This document shows positions 33,349 through 42,075 of a DNA stretch of 64,000 nt, in pieces. The stretch comes from Pantoea sp. SOD02. GTDB lineage: Bacteria; Pseudomonadota; Gammaproteobacteria; Enterobacterales; Enterobacteriaceae. Location: the NCBI RefSeq assembly GCF_024707505.1, contig NZ_CP102605.1, positions 682,001-746,000 of the forward strand, in the 5' to 3' direction. Numbering within the stretch: the stretch's first letter is position 1; each line of letters begins with the position of its first letter. The notes beneath the pieces are model-generated. The model had not been told where the DNA came from, did no database searches, and worked only from the letters and a program-made list of their open reading frames with translations. The translations under genes were made by a program, and so were the position numbers.

Positions 33349-34554
33349 TCAATTAAAAAACTTAATATCCGTTGGCGTGGCGATCTTCGCCACTTCACCT
33401 GCGGCTTTTAACGCACCGGTCTCCACATCGAAATGGAACATCGTAATGTTATTGGTGAACACGTTCGCCACATACAGGTATTTGCCGCTGGCATCAAAGG
33501 CGAAAGCACGCGGTTCAATGCCATCCGCTTTGTAGCGCACCGGCGTTCCCAGTGAACCATCCTGCTCAATTTTAAACACCACTAAGCTGTTATCCGAGCC
33601 GCGATTAGCCGCAATCACAAACTTGCCGTTCGGGCTAAGGATAATGCCGCCGCCGCTGCGATACTCGGCGCTGCTGTTTTCCGTGTTCAGTTTGACCTTA
33701 GTCTGCTGCTCCAAACGATCGTCCTTCACCGCAAACACCACCACTTCACCGGCCATTTCGGTGGTGACATAAGCGTGTTTGCCATCCGGGGAAAATACCA
33801 TGTGACGCGGGCCAGAACCGGCTGGGAAGGTGACATCGCGCGAGGTATCGGCGACCAGCGGCTGAGTTTTGCCCGCGTGATAGGCATAAGCGTGCAGTTT
33901 GTCGCCGCCGAGATCCGCGGCGTAAAGGTATTTGCCATCATGCGTAAAGGTGGTGGAGTGCGCGTGGCCGCTATCCTGACGATCTTTCACCGCACCGCTT
34001 CCGCTGGCAAACGGGAAATTCTGCGTCTGCTCGCCGAGCGAACCGTCATGATGAATCGGGAACACCGCCACGCTGGCGCCGCCTTTGGCCACTGAATAGT
34101 TGGCGACAAACAGGAATTTACCGTCCGGGCTGATGGTGGCATGCGTCGGCTGCTGCCCGTGGCTATCCACCGCGTTAATCACGCGAACCTTGCCGCTGTG
34201 ATCAATCGCCAGCGCAGTTACCGCACCGGCGTTCTCTTCATTGGTGGTGTAGGCAAAACGCCCATCGTGCGATTTCACAATCCATGATGGGCTTTTCATT
34301 TTGATGAAATCGAGCGGCGTCAGGGTGCCGTCGCTATTGACCTTCAAACGGTACAAGCCTTCGCTGGGATGACCCGGATTTTGCACTAACGGCGCATCCG
34401 GGATGCTGGTCCATGTGCCCACTAAGGCCGTTTGGTTGTGATGTTCCGCTGCAGTTGCCATTGCACTTCCCGCTAATGTGAAAACAGCTAGCGATAATGC
34501 CACGCTTAGACGTGACGCCAAACCGCCAGACACGGATTTATTGTGATTTTTCAT
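33349..34554 (-). CDS. Exported beta-propeller lactonase-family protein
   Basis: This 401-residue protein has a long signal peptide (ending SAMATAA). Repeating blades with HATISPDGKFLFVAN, TFTHDGKYLYAADLGGD, MVFSPDGKHAYVTTEMAG and FAFDASGKYLYVAN are the pattern of seven-bladed lactonases (PF10282). Cytoplasmic relatives such as Pgl hydrolyse 6-phosphogluconolactone; this one is periplasmic, so the substrate must differ, perhaps a sugar lactone made outside the membrane. The ATG at 34554 is preferred over 34569 because GGTGGG precedes it. The gene is monocistronic, diverging from the LysE-type gene across a 296-bp gap without clear features. Confidence 0.83.
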   Translation of the reverse strand: MKNHNKSVSGGLASRLSVALSLAVFTLAGSAMATAAEHHNQTALVGTWTSIPDAPLVQNPGHPSEGLYRLKVNSDGTLTPLDFIKMKSPSWIVKSHDGRFAYTTNEENAGAVTALAIDHSGKVRVINAVDSHGQQPTHATISPDGKFLFVANYSVAKGGASVAVFPIHHDGSLGEQTQNFPFASGSGAVKDRQDSGHAHSTTFTHDGKYLYAADLGGDKLHAYAYHAGKTQPLVADTSRDVTFPAGSGPRHMVFSPDGKHAYVTTEMAGEVVVFAVKDDRLEQQTKVKLNTENSSAEYRSGGGIILSPNGKFVIAANRGSDNSLVVFKIEQDGSLGTPVRYKADGIEPRAFAFDASGKYLYVANVFTNNITMFHFDVETGALKAAGEVAKIATPTDIKFFN

Positions 34555-34850
34555 TGTGGTACCCACCATAATCGGAATGTTCTTTATAGAAAGCGTTAGT
34601 CGCGTTGGATTTTTTATTGTGATTGCGGTCGATGATGCAGTCCGCTTTACGACTATAGTGGGATTGCTTTGATTCGCGCCGAACGGACGTGATCGTGTTC
34701 ACATTATCGGGGATTTATCCGCCGTTAGAGCACGATTACCTCCAAACCTGTCAGCCGAAAGACCTCAAATGCGTAATTCTTATTATTACTGCGTTTTCCC
34801 GGCATGCTTTAATACAGCTCACTTTTCAAGCCAGGGATGCTGACGTTGCT

Positions 34851-35489
34851 ATGCTGCAGTTTTCAAATGGTTTTCTGCTGAGTTTGTCGTTGTGCCTTGA
34901 TATCGGTCTCGCCAATATCGCCATGATCACGCTGGCGATGCAACGCGGCTATTTTCACGGTTTTTGGTTGGGGATTGGCACCTGCATCGGTGACTTAATC
35001 TATGCACTGCTGGCGCTGGCGGGTATGGCGATTGTGTTGCAGTTCACCGCCGTACGTTGGGTGCTGTGGATTGGCGGCGGTGTGCTGTTGCTGTGGTTTG
35101 CCGGAAAAATGCTGTATGCGGCGTTACAGAAGCAGGCTGCACTGCCGGAAACCGAACAGCAACCCTATCGATCGCTGCTGCGCGAGTTCAGTCGGGGCGT
35201 GATGCTGGCGATGTCATCACCGACCGCGATTTTGTGGTTTGCCAGCGTCGGCGGTGCGTTGATTTCTCGCATGGGACACGGCAGCGCGGCGGCAACTACA
35301 TCCTTCCTCGGCGGCTTCTTTATTGCTGGCGTGGTATGGACCTGCGTGCTGTGCCTGGTCGGCAGCATGGGCGGCAAGTTGCTTGGGCAGCGTTTGTTGA
35401 AGTATTCCTATCTCGCTTCCGCGTTGATTTTTGTCTATTTCGCGATCTATGTGATTTGGTCGGGTTATCGGGAATTTATTCTGGTTTGA
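34851..35489 (+). CDS. LysE/RhtB-family amino-acid or metabolite exporter
   Basis: This 212-residue protein has six hydrophobic segments and LysE-family motifs. These are an N-terminal helix (FSNGFLLSLSLCLDIGLANIAMI) and GYFHGFWLGIGTCIGDLIYALLAL in place of the usual G-x-G-x-x-x-G-D block. The central loop is followed by SPTAILWFASVGG. The start at 34851 fits the family; the frame from 34689 adds a non-conserved leader. The exported compound is unknown, though many relatives export homoserine, threonine or cysteine. Confidence 0.82.
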   Translation: MLQFSNGFLLSLSLCLDIGLANIAMITLAMQRGYFHGFWLGIGTCIGDLIYALLALAGMAIVLQFTAVRWVLWIGGGVLLLWFAGKMLYAALQKQAALPETEQQPYRSLLREFSRGVMLAMSSPTAILWFASVGGALISRMGHGSAAATTSFLGGFFIAGVVWTCVLCLVGSMGGKLLGQRLLKYSYLASALIFVYFAIYVIWSGYREFILV

Positions 35490-35494
35490 TGGGA

Positions 35495-35561
35495 GGTCGC
35501 CATAAATGGCGACCCTACGACGATTCTGCGCGTTTTTGTAGGGTCGCCATTCATGGCGACC
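35495..35561. repeat. Two inverted palindromic repeats
   Basis: GGTCGCCATAAATGGCGACCCTACGACG and TTTTTGTAGGGTCGCCATTCATGGCGACC lie in opposite orientation between convergent genes. Confidence 0.85.
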
Positions 35562-35571
35562 TCAACCAACA

Positions 35572-36372
35572 TCACAACCCGGCAATCCGCTTCAAATCCG
35601 CTTCCGCACCCGGCGCAACCGCCAGCACCTGCGCGCCTTTCAGCAAACGTTCGCCTTCGGTGTTGAACGGGTGATACCAGCCGCCCGCCTCTTTCACCAG
35701 GCAATAACCGGCCAGACAATCCCACGCATGCATATACGGCTCGTAATAACCCACCACGCGCCCGGCCGCGACCCACGCCAGCATCAATGCACCCGATCCA
35801 ATGCGAATAAAATTCCCGCCCGCCGCCAGCAGCGACGCAAGGATTTTCCCCACTTCATCCGGGCTAACGTGGCTGTTGGCACCAAAACCGGTGACATGAT
35901 TTTGCAGCGTGCGACTGGCATCCACCTGCAAGCGCTTGCCGTTAAGCGTCGCACCCTGACCAAGAGCGGCGACGTAACATTCCTGATAAGTGGGCGCGAA
36001 AATCACGCCAATCACCGGCACGCCGTCGTGCAGCACCGCAACGGACACGCACCAGTTCGGCATGCCGTTAAGGAACGGGCTGGTGCCATCGATCGGATCA
36101 ACCACCCACGTATAACCCGATGACCCTTCCTGCAAACCGTACTCTTCGCCGAGGAAACCGTCGTCGGCAAACTGTGCGCGAATCTGCTGGTCGATCATCT
36201 GTTCCACTTCGCGGTCAGCGCGAGACACCACATCCTGCAAATCGTATTTGGTCTCCACCACTAAAGTGTCGCGCTGATGGAAATACTCCAGCGCCTTCGC
36301 GCCGCCGGCGCGTGCCACCTTCTCCGCTAAAATCAGGCGCGATAACAGCGGGTCATTGTCTAATTCACTCAT
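35572..36372 (-). CDS. Inositol-monophosphatase-family phosphatase (HisN/SuhB-like)
   Basis: This 266-residue metal-dependent phosphatase has the family motifs LGEEYG (E76/E77), VDPIDGTSPF (D92, D95, T97) and HAWDCLAGYCLVKEAGG. It hydrolyses a phosphate monoester; family members act on inositol phosphate, histidinol phosphate or fructose bisphosphate. The gene lies 14 bases downstream of an AfuABC-like sugar-phosphate importer, so dephosphorylation of the imported sugar phosphate is a reasonable inference. ATG 36372 fits the AAGGA spacing slightly better than ATG 36375. Confidence 0.86.
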   Translation of the reverse strand: MSELDNDPLLSRLILAEKVARAGGAKALEYFHQRDTLVVETKYDLQDVVSRADREVEQMIDQQIRAQFADDGFLGEEYGLQEGSSGYTWVVDPIDGTSPFLNGMPNWCVSVAVLHDGVPVIGVIFAPTYQECYVAALGQGATLNGKRLQVDASRTLQNHVTGFGANSHVSPDEVGKILASLLAAGGNFIRIGSGALMLAWVAAGRVVGYYEPYMHAWDCLAGYCLVKEAGGWYHPFNTEGERLLKGAQVLAVAPGAEADLKRIAGL

Positions 36373-36386
36373 CATCCATCCTTAAA

Positions 36387-37448
36387 TTAACCGGCAATCA
36401 GGGCCAAACCCTGAGGTTTAAAATCAATCGCGACGTTCGATGCCAGCGGCAGCTGCTGCTCCATTTCGGCATCGACAATAAATAGCGACCCCAATTCGGT
36501 AGCGACTTCATATTCGATATGGTCGCCGAGCCACGTGCTGTGCGTCACTTCGCCGCGCAGTGCGCCCGCGCCTTCTCCGCGCAGCGTAATAAACTGCGGT
36601 CGCACCGACAGCTGTGCCGCGCCGGTTTTCAAACCGTTGCCGCGCACGCGATAGCGCTGGCTGCCAAGCCGCACCAGCGCTTCGCTGCCATCAAGCTGCT
36701 CCACTTCGCACGGCAGAATATTGGCCTCGCCCATAAAGTCGGCGATAAACACCGAGTTCGGCGCGTGATAGAGACTTTCCGGCGCGCCCTGCTGGGCAAT
36801 ATCACCCTCTTTCATGACAATAATCTTATCGGAGACCGCCAGCGCTTCTTCCTGATCGTGCGTGACGTACACCGCCGTGAAGCCGAGCCGCTGTTGCAAG
36901 TCGCGGATATCGGTACGCACGCGGCGACGCAAACGCTCATCAAGATTGGAGAGCGGCTCATCCAGCAGCAGCACCTGCGGCTCCAGCACCAGCGCGCGCG
37001 CCACCGCAATGCGCTGTTGCTGCCCGCCGGAAAGCTCGGATGGCAATCGCTGGCCCTGATGTTCGAGGCCCACCAGCTTCAATCCTCCACGCGCGCGGTC
37101 CTGCGCTTCACGCTTATTCATGCCCGACGACTGCAAGCCATACATGATGTTGTCGAGCGCGCTCATGTGCGGGAACAGCGCGTAAGACTGAAACACCATC
37201 GCCACGTCGCGCTCGTTAGCGGGCAGGTTGGTGACATCTTTGCCGCCAATCAAAATGCGCCCGGTAGTGGGATGCTCCAGCCCGGCCAGCAGCCGCAGCG
37301 TGGTGGTTTTGCCGCAGCCGGACGGACCCAGCAGCGTCACTAGCGTGCCCGGCTCCACCGTCAGCGAGAGATCGGGAATTGCATCAAAACCGGCAAAGCG
37401 TTTCGAAACGTGTTCAAACACCACAGATCCAGCGGTTACGCGTGTCAT
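36387..37448 (-). CDS. ABC transporter ATPase, AfuC/PotA-like
   Basis: This 353-residue ATPase has Walker A GPSGCGKTT, signature LSGGQQQR and Walker B VLLLDEPLSNLD. A C-terminal TOBE domain comes after residue 245 (GEANILPCEVEQLDG, QLSVRPQFITLRGEG). The ATG at 37448 overlaps the permease stop as ATGA, and AGGAGAG precedes it; the longer frame into the permease is rejected. It energises the fused permease. Homologues are often annotated as ferric transporters, but the binding protein here points to sugar phosphate. Confidence 0.87.
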   Translation of the reverse strand: MTRVTAGSVVFEHVSKRFAGFDAIPDLSLTVEPGTLVTLLGPSGCGKTTTLRLLAGLEHPTTGRILIGGKDVTNLPANERDVAMVFQSYALFPHMSALDNIMYGLQSSGMNKREAQDRARGGLKLVGLEHQGQRLPSELSGGQQQRIAVARALVLEPQVLLLDEPLSNLDERLRRRVRTDIRDLQQRLGFTAVYVTHDQEEALAVSDKIIVMKEGDIAQQGAPESLYHAPNSVFIADFMGEANILPCEVEQLDGSEALVRLGSQRYRVRGNGLKTGAAQLSVRPQFITLRGEGAGALRGEVTHSTWLGDHIEYEVATELGSLFIVDAEMEQQLPLASNVAIDFKPQGLALIAG

Positions 37449-39667
37449 ACGGCTCTCTCCTGGGTTAAGGAAGTTGAAGCTGGCGGAATTGCCATATCGA
37501 CCGGACGGGCCACGCGGCGCAGACGCCGTTCGCCCACCAGCCACTGGAACATGCCGATGATCGCTAGCATCACCACAATCAAGACGGTTGAGTAAGCAAT
37601 CGCCACACCGTATTCGCCGTTTTCCACCAACCCGACGATGTAAGAGGTTGCCATGTTGTATTGCGCGCTCACGAGGAAGATCACCGCGCTGATCGAGGTG
37701 ATGGCGCGTACGAAGGCGTAGACCAGCGCGGCGCTGATCGCCGGTTTCAGCAGCGGCAGCACCACTTTGCGCAGCGTGCGGAAGCTGTTAGCGCCGAGTG
37801 TTAATGAAGCTTCATCAAGACTTTTATCCAGCTGACTCATCGCCGCGATGCCGCCGCGCACGCCAACCGGCATGTTGCGGAACACAAAGCAGGCGACGAG
37901 GATCATCGCGGTGCCGGTGATCTCCAGCGGCGGCAGGTTATACGCCATCACATAACTTACGCCGATAACGGTGCCGGGAATGGCGAAGCTCAGCATCAGC
38001 AGGAACTCGAAGGTCTGACGACCGGCGAACTTTTGACGCACAATCAGCCATGCGGTGAGCAGGCCGACAATCGCCGTTAGCGGTGCGGCAATCAGCGCGA
38101 TCTCTAGTGTGGTCCAGAACGAGTTCCACGCCACACCGCTCCACAGCAGATGCCCATCGCTGAAGCTGACGCCGAAGGCGCGCACGTAATGCTCGATGGT
38201 CAGCGCATCATTCAATCCCCACGACTGTACAAAGCCGCCGACCACAATCATGCCGTAGATCACCAGCGTGAACAGGCCCCACGGAATCACCATGCCGTAA
38301 ACGCCAAAGCGCAGCGCGCGCGGCAGCTGCACATGTTTGCCGCCGTCGCCTTTACCGGTGACGGTAGCGAAGTTCTTGCCGCCGAGCCACCAGCGCTGCA
38401 GCACAAAGGCCGTCAGCGTGAAGCACAGCAGAATCATCGCCAGCACCGCTGCGCGGCTCGGATCGTTCTGCGCGCCAACAACCGAGAAGAAGATCTCAGT
38501 GGAGAGCACGCCGTGGCTGCCGCCCAGCACCATCGGGTTACCGAAATCGGCCATGCTTTCGATAAAACTAATCAGAAAGGCGTTGGCTAAACCCGGTGCC
38601 ATCAACGGCAGCGAGACGCGCGTGAAGGTGCGCCAGCGATTGGCGCGCAGCGTTTGTGACGCCTCTTCCAGCGACGGACTGACGCCTTCCACCACGCCAA
38701 TCAGCACCAGAAACGCAATCGGCGTGAACGATAAAACCTGCGCGATCCAGATGCCGGTTAAGCCATACAGCCAGCGGCCCGGTTCGATGCCAAACAGCGC
38801 CGCCAGATGTTCCGTCACCACGCCGGAGCGGCCAAACAGCAGGATCAGCGCCAGGCCAATTACAAACGGTGGCGTGATGATCGGCAGAATGGTCAACATG
38901 CGCAGCGCTTTCTTAAACGGCAGCGGCGTGCGCGTGGCGGCTAAGGCAAACGCCAGACCGAGCAGCGTTGAACCAGCGGCAGTCATCAGCGCCAGCCACA
39001 AGGTGCGCCACGCGGTGCCGCAGGTGCCGCCCGACAAACAGGACAGGCTCCAGATCGACGGGTCCTGAATGTTGCTGATTAAGCCATCCGGCTTGAAGCT
39101 GCCGTCCACGTCCTGCACCGACACCACAAACATGCTGAGGACCGGATAGAGTACGAAGATGCTCACCAGCGCCGTAAGCAGCACCAACGACGCCACCACA
39201 AAGGCGTCGCCTTTCATCACGCCGCGTTCGGCTAGTGCGAAGGAAAACAGCAGCAGGAAAGTGGTCAGCAACAGCAGCGCACCCGCGCCCATCGCCGGTT
39301 GGCCCGATGCGAGCGCGCCGAAGCGATTTTCCAGCCACAGCCAGCTCCAGCCGCTGTAGCCAATGGCGTGGCCTTCAATGATGAGGAACAGTACGCCAAG
39401 TGCGCTGAACAGCAGCAGCAAACGGCTGCGCTGCGCGCCCGGCAAGATGCCGCAACCGGCGCACAGCACGAACAGCGCGATGGCAATGGCAAGCCAAGGA
39501 TGTTCGCCCACTTGCCACAGCGCGGGCGCGTTGGCGCTGTCGTTCCACAGGCTGGTTAACCAGCCGCTGCTGAAGAAACCGGCTTCCAGGCTGAACCACG
39601 GCAGCAGCAGTAACGCTACTGCGCCGATGATCAGCGCGCCTGTCAGACGGCGATTATTTGCATTCAT
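37445..39667 (-). CDS. Fused ABC permease, AfuB/FbpB-like
   Basis: This 740-residue permease contains two binding-protein-dependent transport modules in one chain, each with six membrane segments. EAA-type loops are EEASQTLRANRWRTFTRVSLP in the first half and DEASLTLGANSFRTLRKVVLP in the second. About 160 extra N-terminal residues with four hydrophobic segments precede them. This fused layout is typical of AfuB and FbpB. GAGG sits before the ATG at 39667; GTG at 39670 is less likely. Confidence 0.87.
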   Translation of the reverse strand: MNANNRRLTGALIIGAVALLLLPWFSLEAGFFSSGWLTSLWNDSANAPALWQVGEHPWLAIAIALFVLCAGCGILPGAQRSRLLLLFSALGVLFLIIEGHAIGYSGWSWLWLENRFGALASGQPAMGAGALLLLTTFLLLFSFALAERGVMKGDAFVVASLVLLTALVSIFVLYPVLSMFVVSVQDVDGSFKPDGLISNIQDPSIWSLSCLSGGTCGTAWRTLWLALMTAAGSTLLGLAFALAATRTPLPFKKALRMLTILPIITPPFVIGLALILLFGRSGVVTEHLAALFGIEPGRWLYGLTGIWIAQVLSFTPIAFLVLIGVVEGVSPSLEEASQTLRANRWRTFTRVSLPLMAPGLANAFLISFIESMADFGNPMVLGGSHGVLSTEIFFSVVGAQNDPSRAAVLAMILLCFTLTAFVLQRWWLGGKNFATVTGKGDGGKHVQLPRALRFGVYGMVIPWGLFTLVIYGMIVVGGFVQSWGLNDALTIEHYVRAFGVSFSDGHLLWSGVAWNSFWTTLEIALIAAPLTAIVGLLTAWLIVRQKFAGRQTFEFLLMLSFAIPGTVIGVSYVMAYNLPPLEITGTAMILVACFVFRNMPVGVRGGIAAMSQLDKSLDEASLTLGANSFRTLRKVVLPLLKPAISAALVYAFVRAITSISAVIFLVSAQYNMATSYIVGLVENGEYGVAIAYSTVLIVVMLAIIGMFQWLVGERRLRRVARPVDMAIPPASTSLTQERAV

Positions 39668-39707
39668 CACATACCTCGAATTCGGGTTTTTGTGCGGTGC
39701 TTAACCA

Positions 39708-39773
39708 GGTCGCCATAAATGGCGACCCTACGGGGTATTACCGGGTTTTGTAGGGTCGCCATTTATGGCGACC
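39708..39773. repeat. Two inverted palindromic repeats inside the afu-like operon
   Basis: GGTCGCCATAAATGGCGACCCTACGG and TTGTAGGGTCGCCATTTATGGCGACC separate the binding-protein stop from the permease start. The pair could form a large hairpin that lowers downstream expression relative to the binding protein. Confidence 0.85.
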
Positions 39774-39794
39774 GTCCCACAAACCGCACCGATC

Positions 39795-40823
39795 TCACTG
39801 CGCGCTGGCACCGATCTCTTTATCCCAACGTCCCAACAACGCTTTACGTTTGGCCGAATCGCCGTAGGTTTTGAAGTCGTAATCAATCAATTTGATGTTC
39901 TCAAAGCGCGGCGCGTACTGCGAAATCTCGGCATTACGGTTCGACGGCAGCTGGAAGGATTTGGCCTCTTTCATATGCGATTGCGCTTCGGCGCTCAGCG
40001 CCCAGTCGTACCAGACTTTAGCGTTGGCGAGGTTGCGCGCCCCTTTGACAATCGACATCGAGCCAATCTCATAGCCGGTGCCTTCACACGGCGCGACGGT
40101 CTTGATCGGGAAACCATCCACTTCCATCGCTACCGCATCGTGCATAAACACGATGCCGACGGTGGTTTCACCGCGAGCCGCCGATTTCACCGGCGCCGAG
40201 CCCGATTTGGTGTATTGCGAAATATTGGCGTTAAGCTTTTTCAGGTAATCAAAGGCCTTATCCTCACCCATGATCTGCACCAGCGTTGCCAGCGTGTTGT
40301 AGGCGGTACCCGACGAGTTCGGGTTGGCGATCTGAATCTCGCCTTTGAAGCTTGGGTCCAGCAGATCGGCCCAGCATTTCGGTTCTTTCAGCTTTTTCGA
40401 TTCCAGCAGTTTGGTGTTGTAACCCCAACCGAGCGCACCAGCGTAAATGCCCACCGTGCGGTAACTGGAGTTTTCCGCCTGCTTCTGCGCCCAGTCCTGC
40501 TGCTGATCGAGCAGCGGCGATTTGTACGGCTGCGTCAGCCCCTCTTCCGCTGCCTGCATATGTGGATCGCCGGTGCCTGCCCACCAGATATCGGTGCGCG
40601 GATTACGTGCTTCGCTGCGCAGCCGTGCATAGGCTTCGCCCGCCGAGAGGCGCACCATGCTGACTTTGATATCCGGATGCGCCTTGCTGAAGATGTTGGT
40701 CATGTGTTCGCACACCACCACATCGGCGGAGCAGACCATATTCAGATTTCCCGCCGCCGAGGCGGCAAACGGCAGTGCAGTGCAACAGAGGGATAGCGCG
40801 ATGGCCATTGAGGTGACTCGCAT
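39795..40823 (-). CDS. AfuA-like sugar-phosphate binding protein
   Basis: This 342-residue periplasmic protein has a signal peptide (residues 1-23, ending ASA) and the fold of iron/thiamine/AfuA binding proteins. GIVFMHDAVAMEVDG carries H228-D229, and E252 follows in GYEIGSM. From memory, AfuA of Actinobacillus binds sugar phosphates through His-Asp and a Glu 24 residues after the His; the same spacing is present here. Tyrosine pairs of true ferric-binding proteins are not apparent. CAGGAG precedes the ATG. It is the first gene of afuA-B-C-phosphatase and faces a LacI regulator. Confidence 0.85.
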   Translation of the reverse strand: MRVTSMAIALSLCCTALPFAASAAGNLNMVCSADVVVCEHMTNIFSKAHPDIKVSMVRLSAGEAYARLRSEARNPRTDIWWAGTGDPHMQAAEEGLTQPYKSPLLDQQQDWAQKQAENSSYRTVGIYAGALGWGYNTKLLESKKLKEPKCWADLLDPSFKGEIQIANPNSSGTAYNTLATLVQIMGEDKAFDYLKKLNANISQYTKSGSAPVKSAARGETTVGIVFMHDAVAMEVDGFPIKTVAPCEGTGYEIGSMSIVKGARNLANAKVWYDWALSAEAQSHMKEAKSFQLPSNRNAEISQYAPRFENIKLIDYDFKTYGDSAKRKALLGRWDKEIGASAQ

Positions 40824-40869
40824 AGTGTTCTCCTGGATTGTAGGGTTGGTGCTTCATTGGCACCTTTTC

Positions 40870-40885
40870 TTGCACGTGTGTGCAA
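40870..40885. promoter_or_regulatory. LacI-type operator 1
   Basis: TTGCA-CGTGTG-TGCAA shares its arms with the site at 40979-40994. It lies 47 bp upstream of the afuA-like start. Confidence 0.6.
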
Positions 40886-40978
40886 AGTAGTAATGAACAA
40901 GAAATGTCCTGTCAAACACCACACTGCGCAATTGTTAGTCGATGTCACAAAAATGCAACAAATGAGATCCAAAGCGGT

Positions 40979-40994
40979 TTGCACAGCTTTGCAA
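40979..40994. promoter_or_regulatory. LacI-type operator 2
   Basis: TTGCA-CAGCTT-TGCAA has the same arms and spacer length as operator 1; the centres are 109 bp apart. It lies 47 bp upstream of the lacI-type ATG. Each operator is the same distance from its own gene, and looping between them is possible. Confidence 0.6.
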
Positions 40995-41040
40995 TCTGAG
41001 GCAGACTCAGTGGCAGCCAGATTGTGAAGAGGTGTTGAGC

Positions 41041-42075
41041 ATGCATCATGAGAAAGCGGTGGTCAGTGCGCAGGATGTCGCTGAGCGCGCGGGCGTTTCG
41101 CGCTCGGCGGTATCGCGCGCGTTTACGCCGGGCGCCAGCGTGTCACCGGCGACGCGTGAACGGGTGATGAAGGCGGCGGAAGAGTTGGGTTATCACGTCA
41201 ATCATCTGGCGCGTGGTCTGGTAAGCAATCGCAGCAGTATTGTCTGCCTGATCGTCTCGGAAATTGCCACGCCCTATCGCGCCAGCCTGGTGCGCTGGCT
41301 GACGCAATTTTTGCAGGAAGCAGGCAAAGTGGCGATGCTGATCAACACCGATCGTTCGGATAACAGCGTTTCAGCGGCGCTGCAGCAGGCGATTAATTTC
41401 CGCGCCGATGCCTCGATCATTCTCTCCGGCATGCCGGATCGCACCATCACGCGCCAGTGTTATAAGCACGGCCAGCGCATCATTTTGATCAACCGCGATG
41501 AAGCGTTGCCAGGTTCGCTTAGCATCAATCTCGATGCAGAGAGCGCTGCACAAACTGCGGTGATGGCGTTTCAGCGCGCTGGTTGCCAGCATCTGGCATT
41601 TGCCAATTCGCTGGCGGGCACGCCGAGCCTGAAAAAGCGTGAAGTCGCCTTCGTCATGGCCGCCGAACGGGCAGGATTAACCGTAACTCTCGAACGTTTT
41701 GGTACCACCTCTTACGAGAGCGGCCAAATCCTGGCGCACCGCTTGCTAACGCGCCATCAGCGGCCGGACGGCGTGTTTTGCGTCACCGATTTGGTGGCCT
41801 GCGGGTTTATGGATGAGGCGCGGCACCGCTTTGCCCTGCGCGTGCCGGAAGATCTCTGTTTAATCGGCTACGACAATATCGCGCAGGCTGGCTGGTCTTC
41901 CTACAATCTCACCACCTTTTCCCAGCCGGTTGAGCAGTTCGCGCAGGATGCGGTGAAGTGGCTGATACAAACTGAGCAGGATGAAACCGGCTTCACGCCG
42001 CAAGGTGAACAGCAGCACGACAGCTTGCTGTATCAGGCCGATGTGGTGTGGCGCGGTTCAGTGCGCGGCGGCTGA
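41041..42075 (+). CDS. LacI-family repressor of the afu-like operon
   Basis: This 344-residue protein has a LacI helix-turn-helix at residues 10-30 (SAQDVAERAGVSRSAVSRAF), then the hinge and a periplasmic-binding-protein-like sensor (SSIVCLIVSEIATPYRASL, GVFCVTDLVACGFMDEAR). AGAGG sits eight bases before the ATG at 41041; GTG 41032 is in frame. It diverges from the binding-protein gene with two identical-arm operators between, so it probably represses the importer and itself until a sugar phosphate is bound. Its last 43 bases overlap the convergent LysR gene. Confidence 0.87.
   Translation: MHHEKAVVSAQDVAERAGVSRSAVSRAFTPGASVSPATRERVMKAAEELGYHVNHLARGLVSNRSSIVCLIVSEIATPYRASLVRWLTQFLQEAGKVAMLINTDRSDNSVSAALQQAINFRADASIILSGMPDRTITRQCYKHGQRIILINRDEALPGSLSINLDAESAAQTAVMAFQRAGCQHLAFANSLAGTPSLKKREVAFVMAAERAGLTVTLERFGTTSYESGQILAHRLLTRHQRPDGVFCVTDLVACGFMDEARHRFALRVPEDLCLIGYDNIAQAGWSSYNLTTFSQPVEQFAQDAVKWLIQTEQDETGFTPQGEQQHDSLLYQADVVWRGSVRGG

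Noticed and set aside
39765-40796. A 343-residue frame antisense to the AfuA-like gene
   Set aside because: It is a mirror of a well-supported binding-protein gene with a signal peptide; the antisense product is arginine-rich with no motif.
37445-40823. Ferric iron uptake operon
   Set aside because: The binding protein lacks the tyrosine pair of ferric-binding proteins, has the His-Asp...Glu set of AfuA, and the operon includes a sugar-phosphatase-type enzyme.
40857-40874. Possible sigma-54 promoter TGGCACCTTTTCTTGCA facing the lacI-type gene
   Set aside because: The distance between the GG and GC elements is one base too long, and it overlaps a convincing LacI operator.
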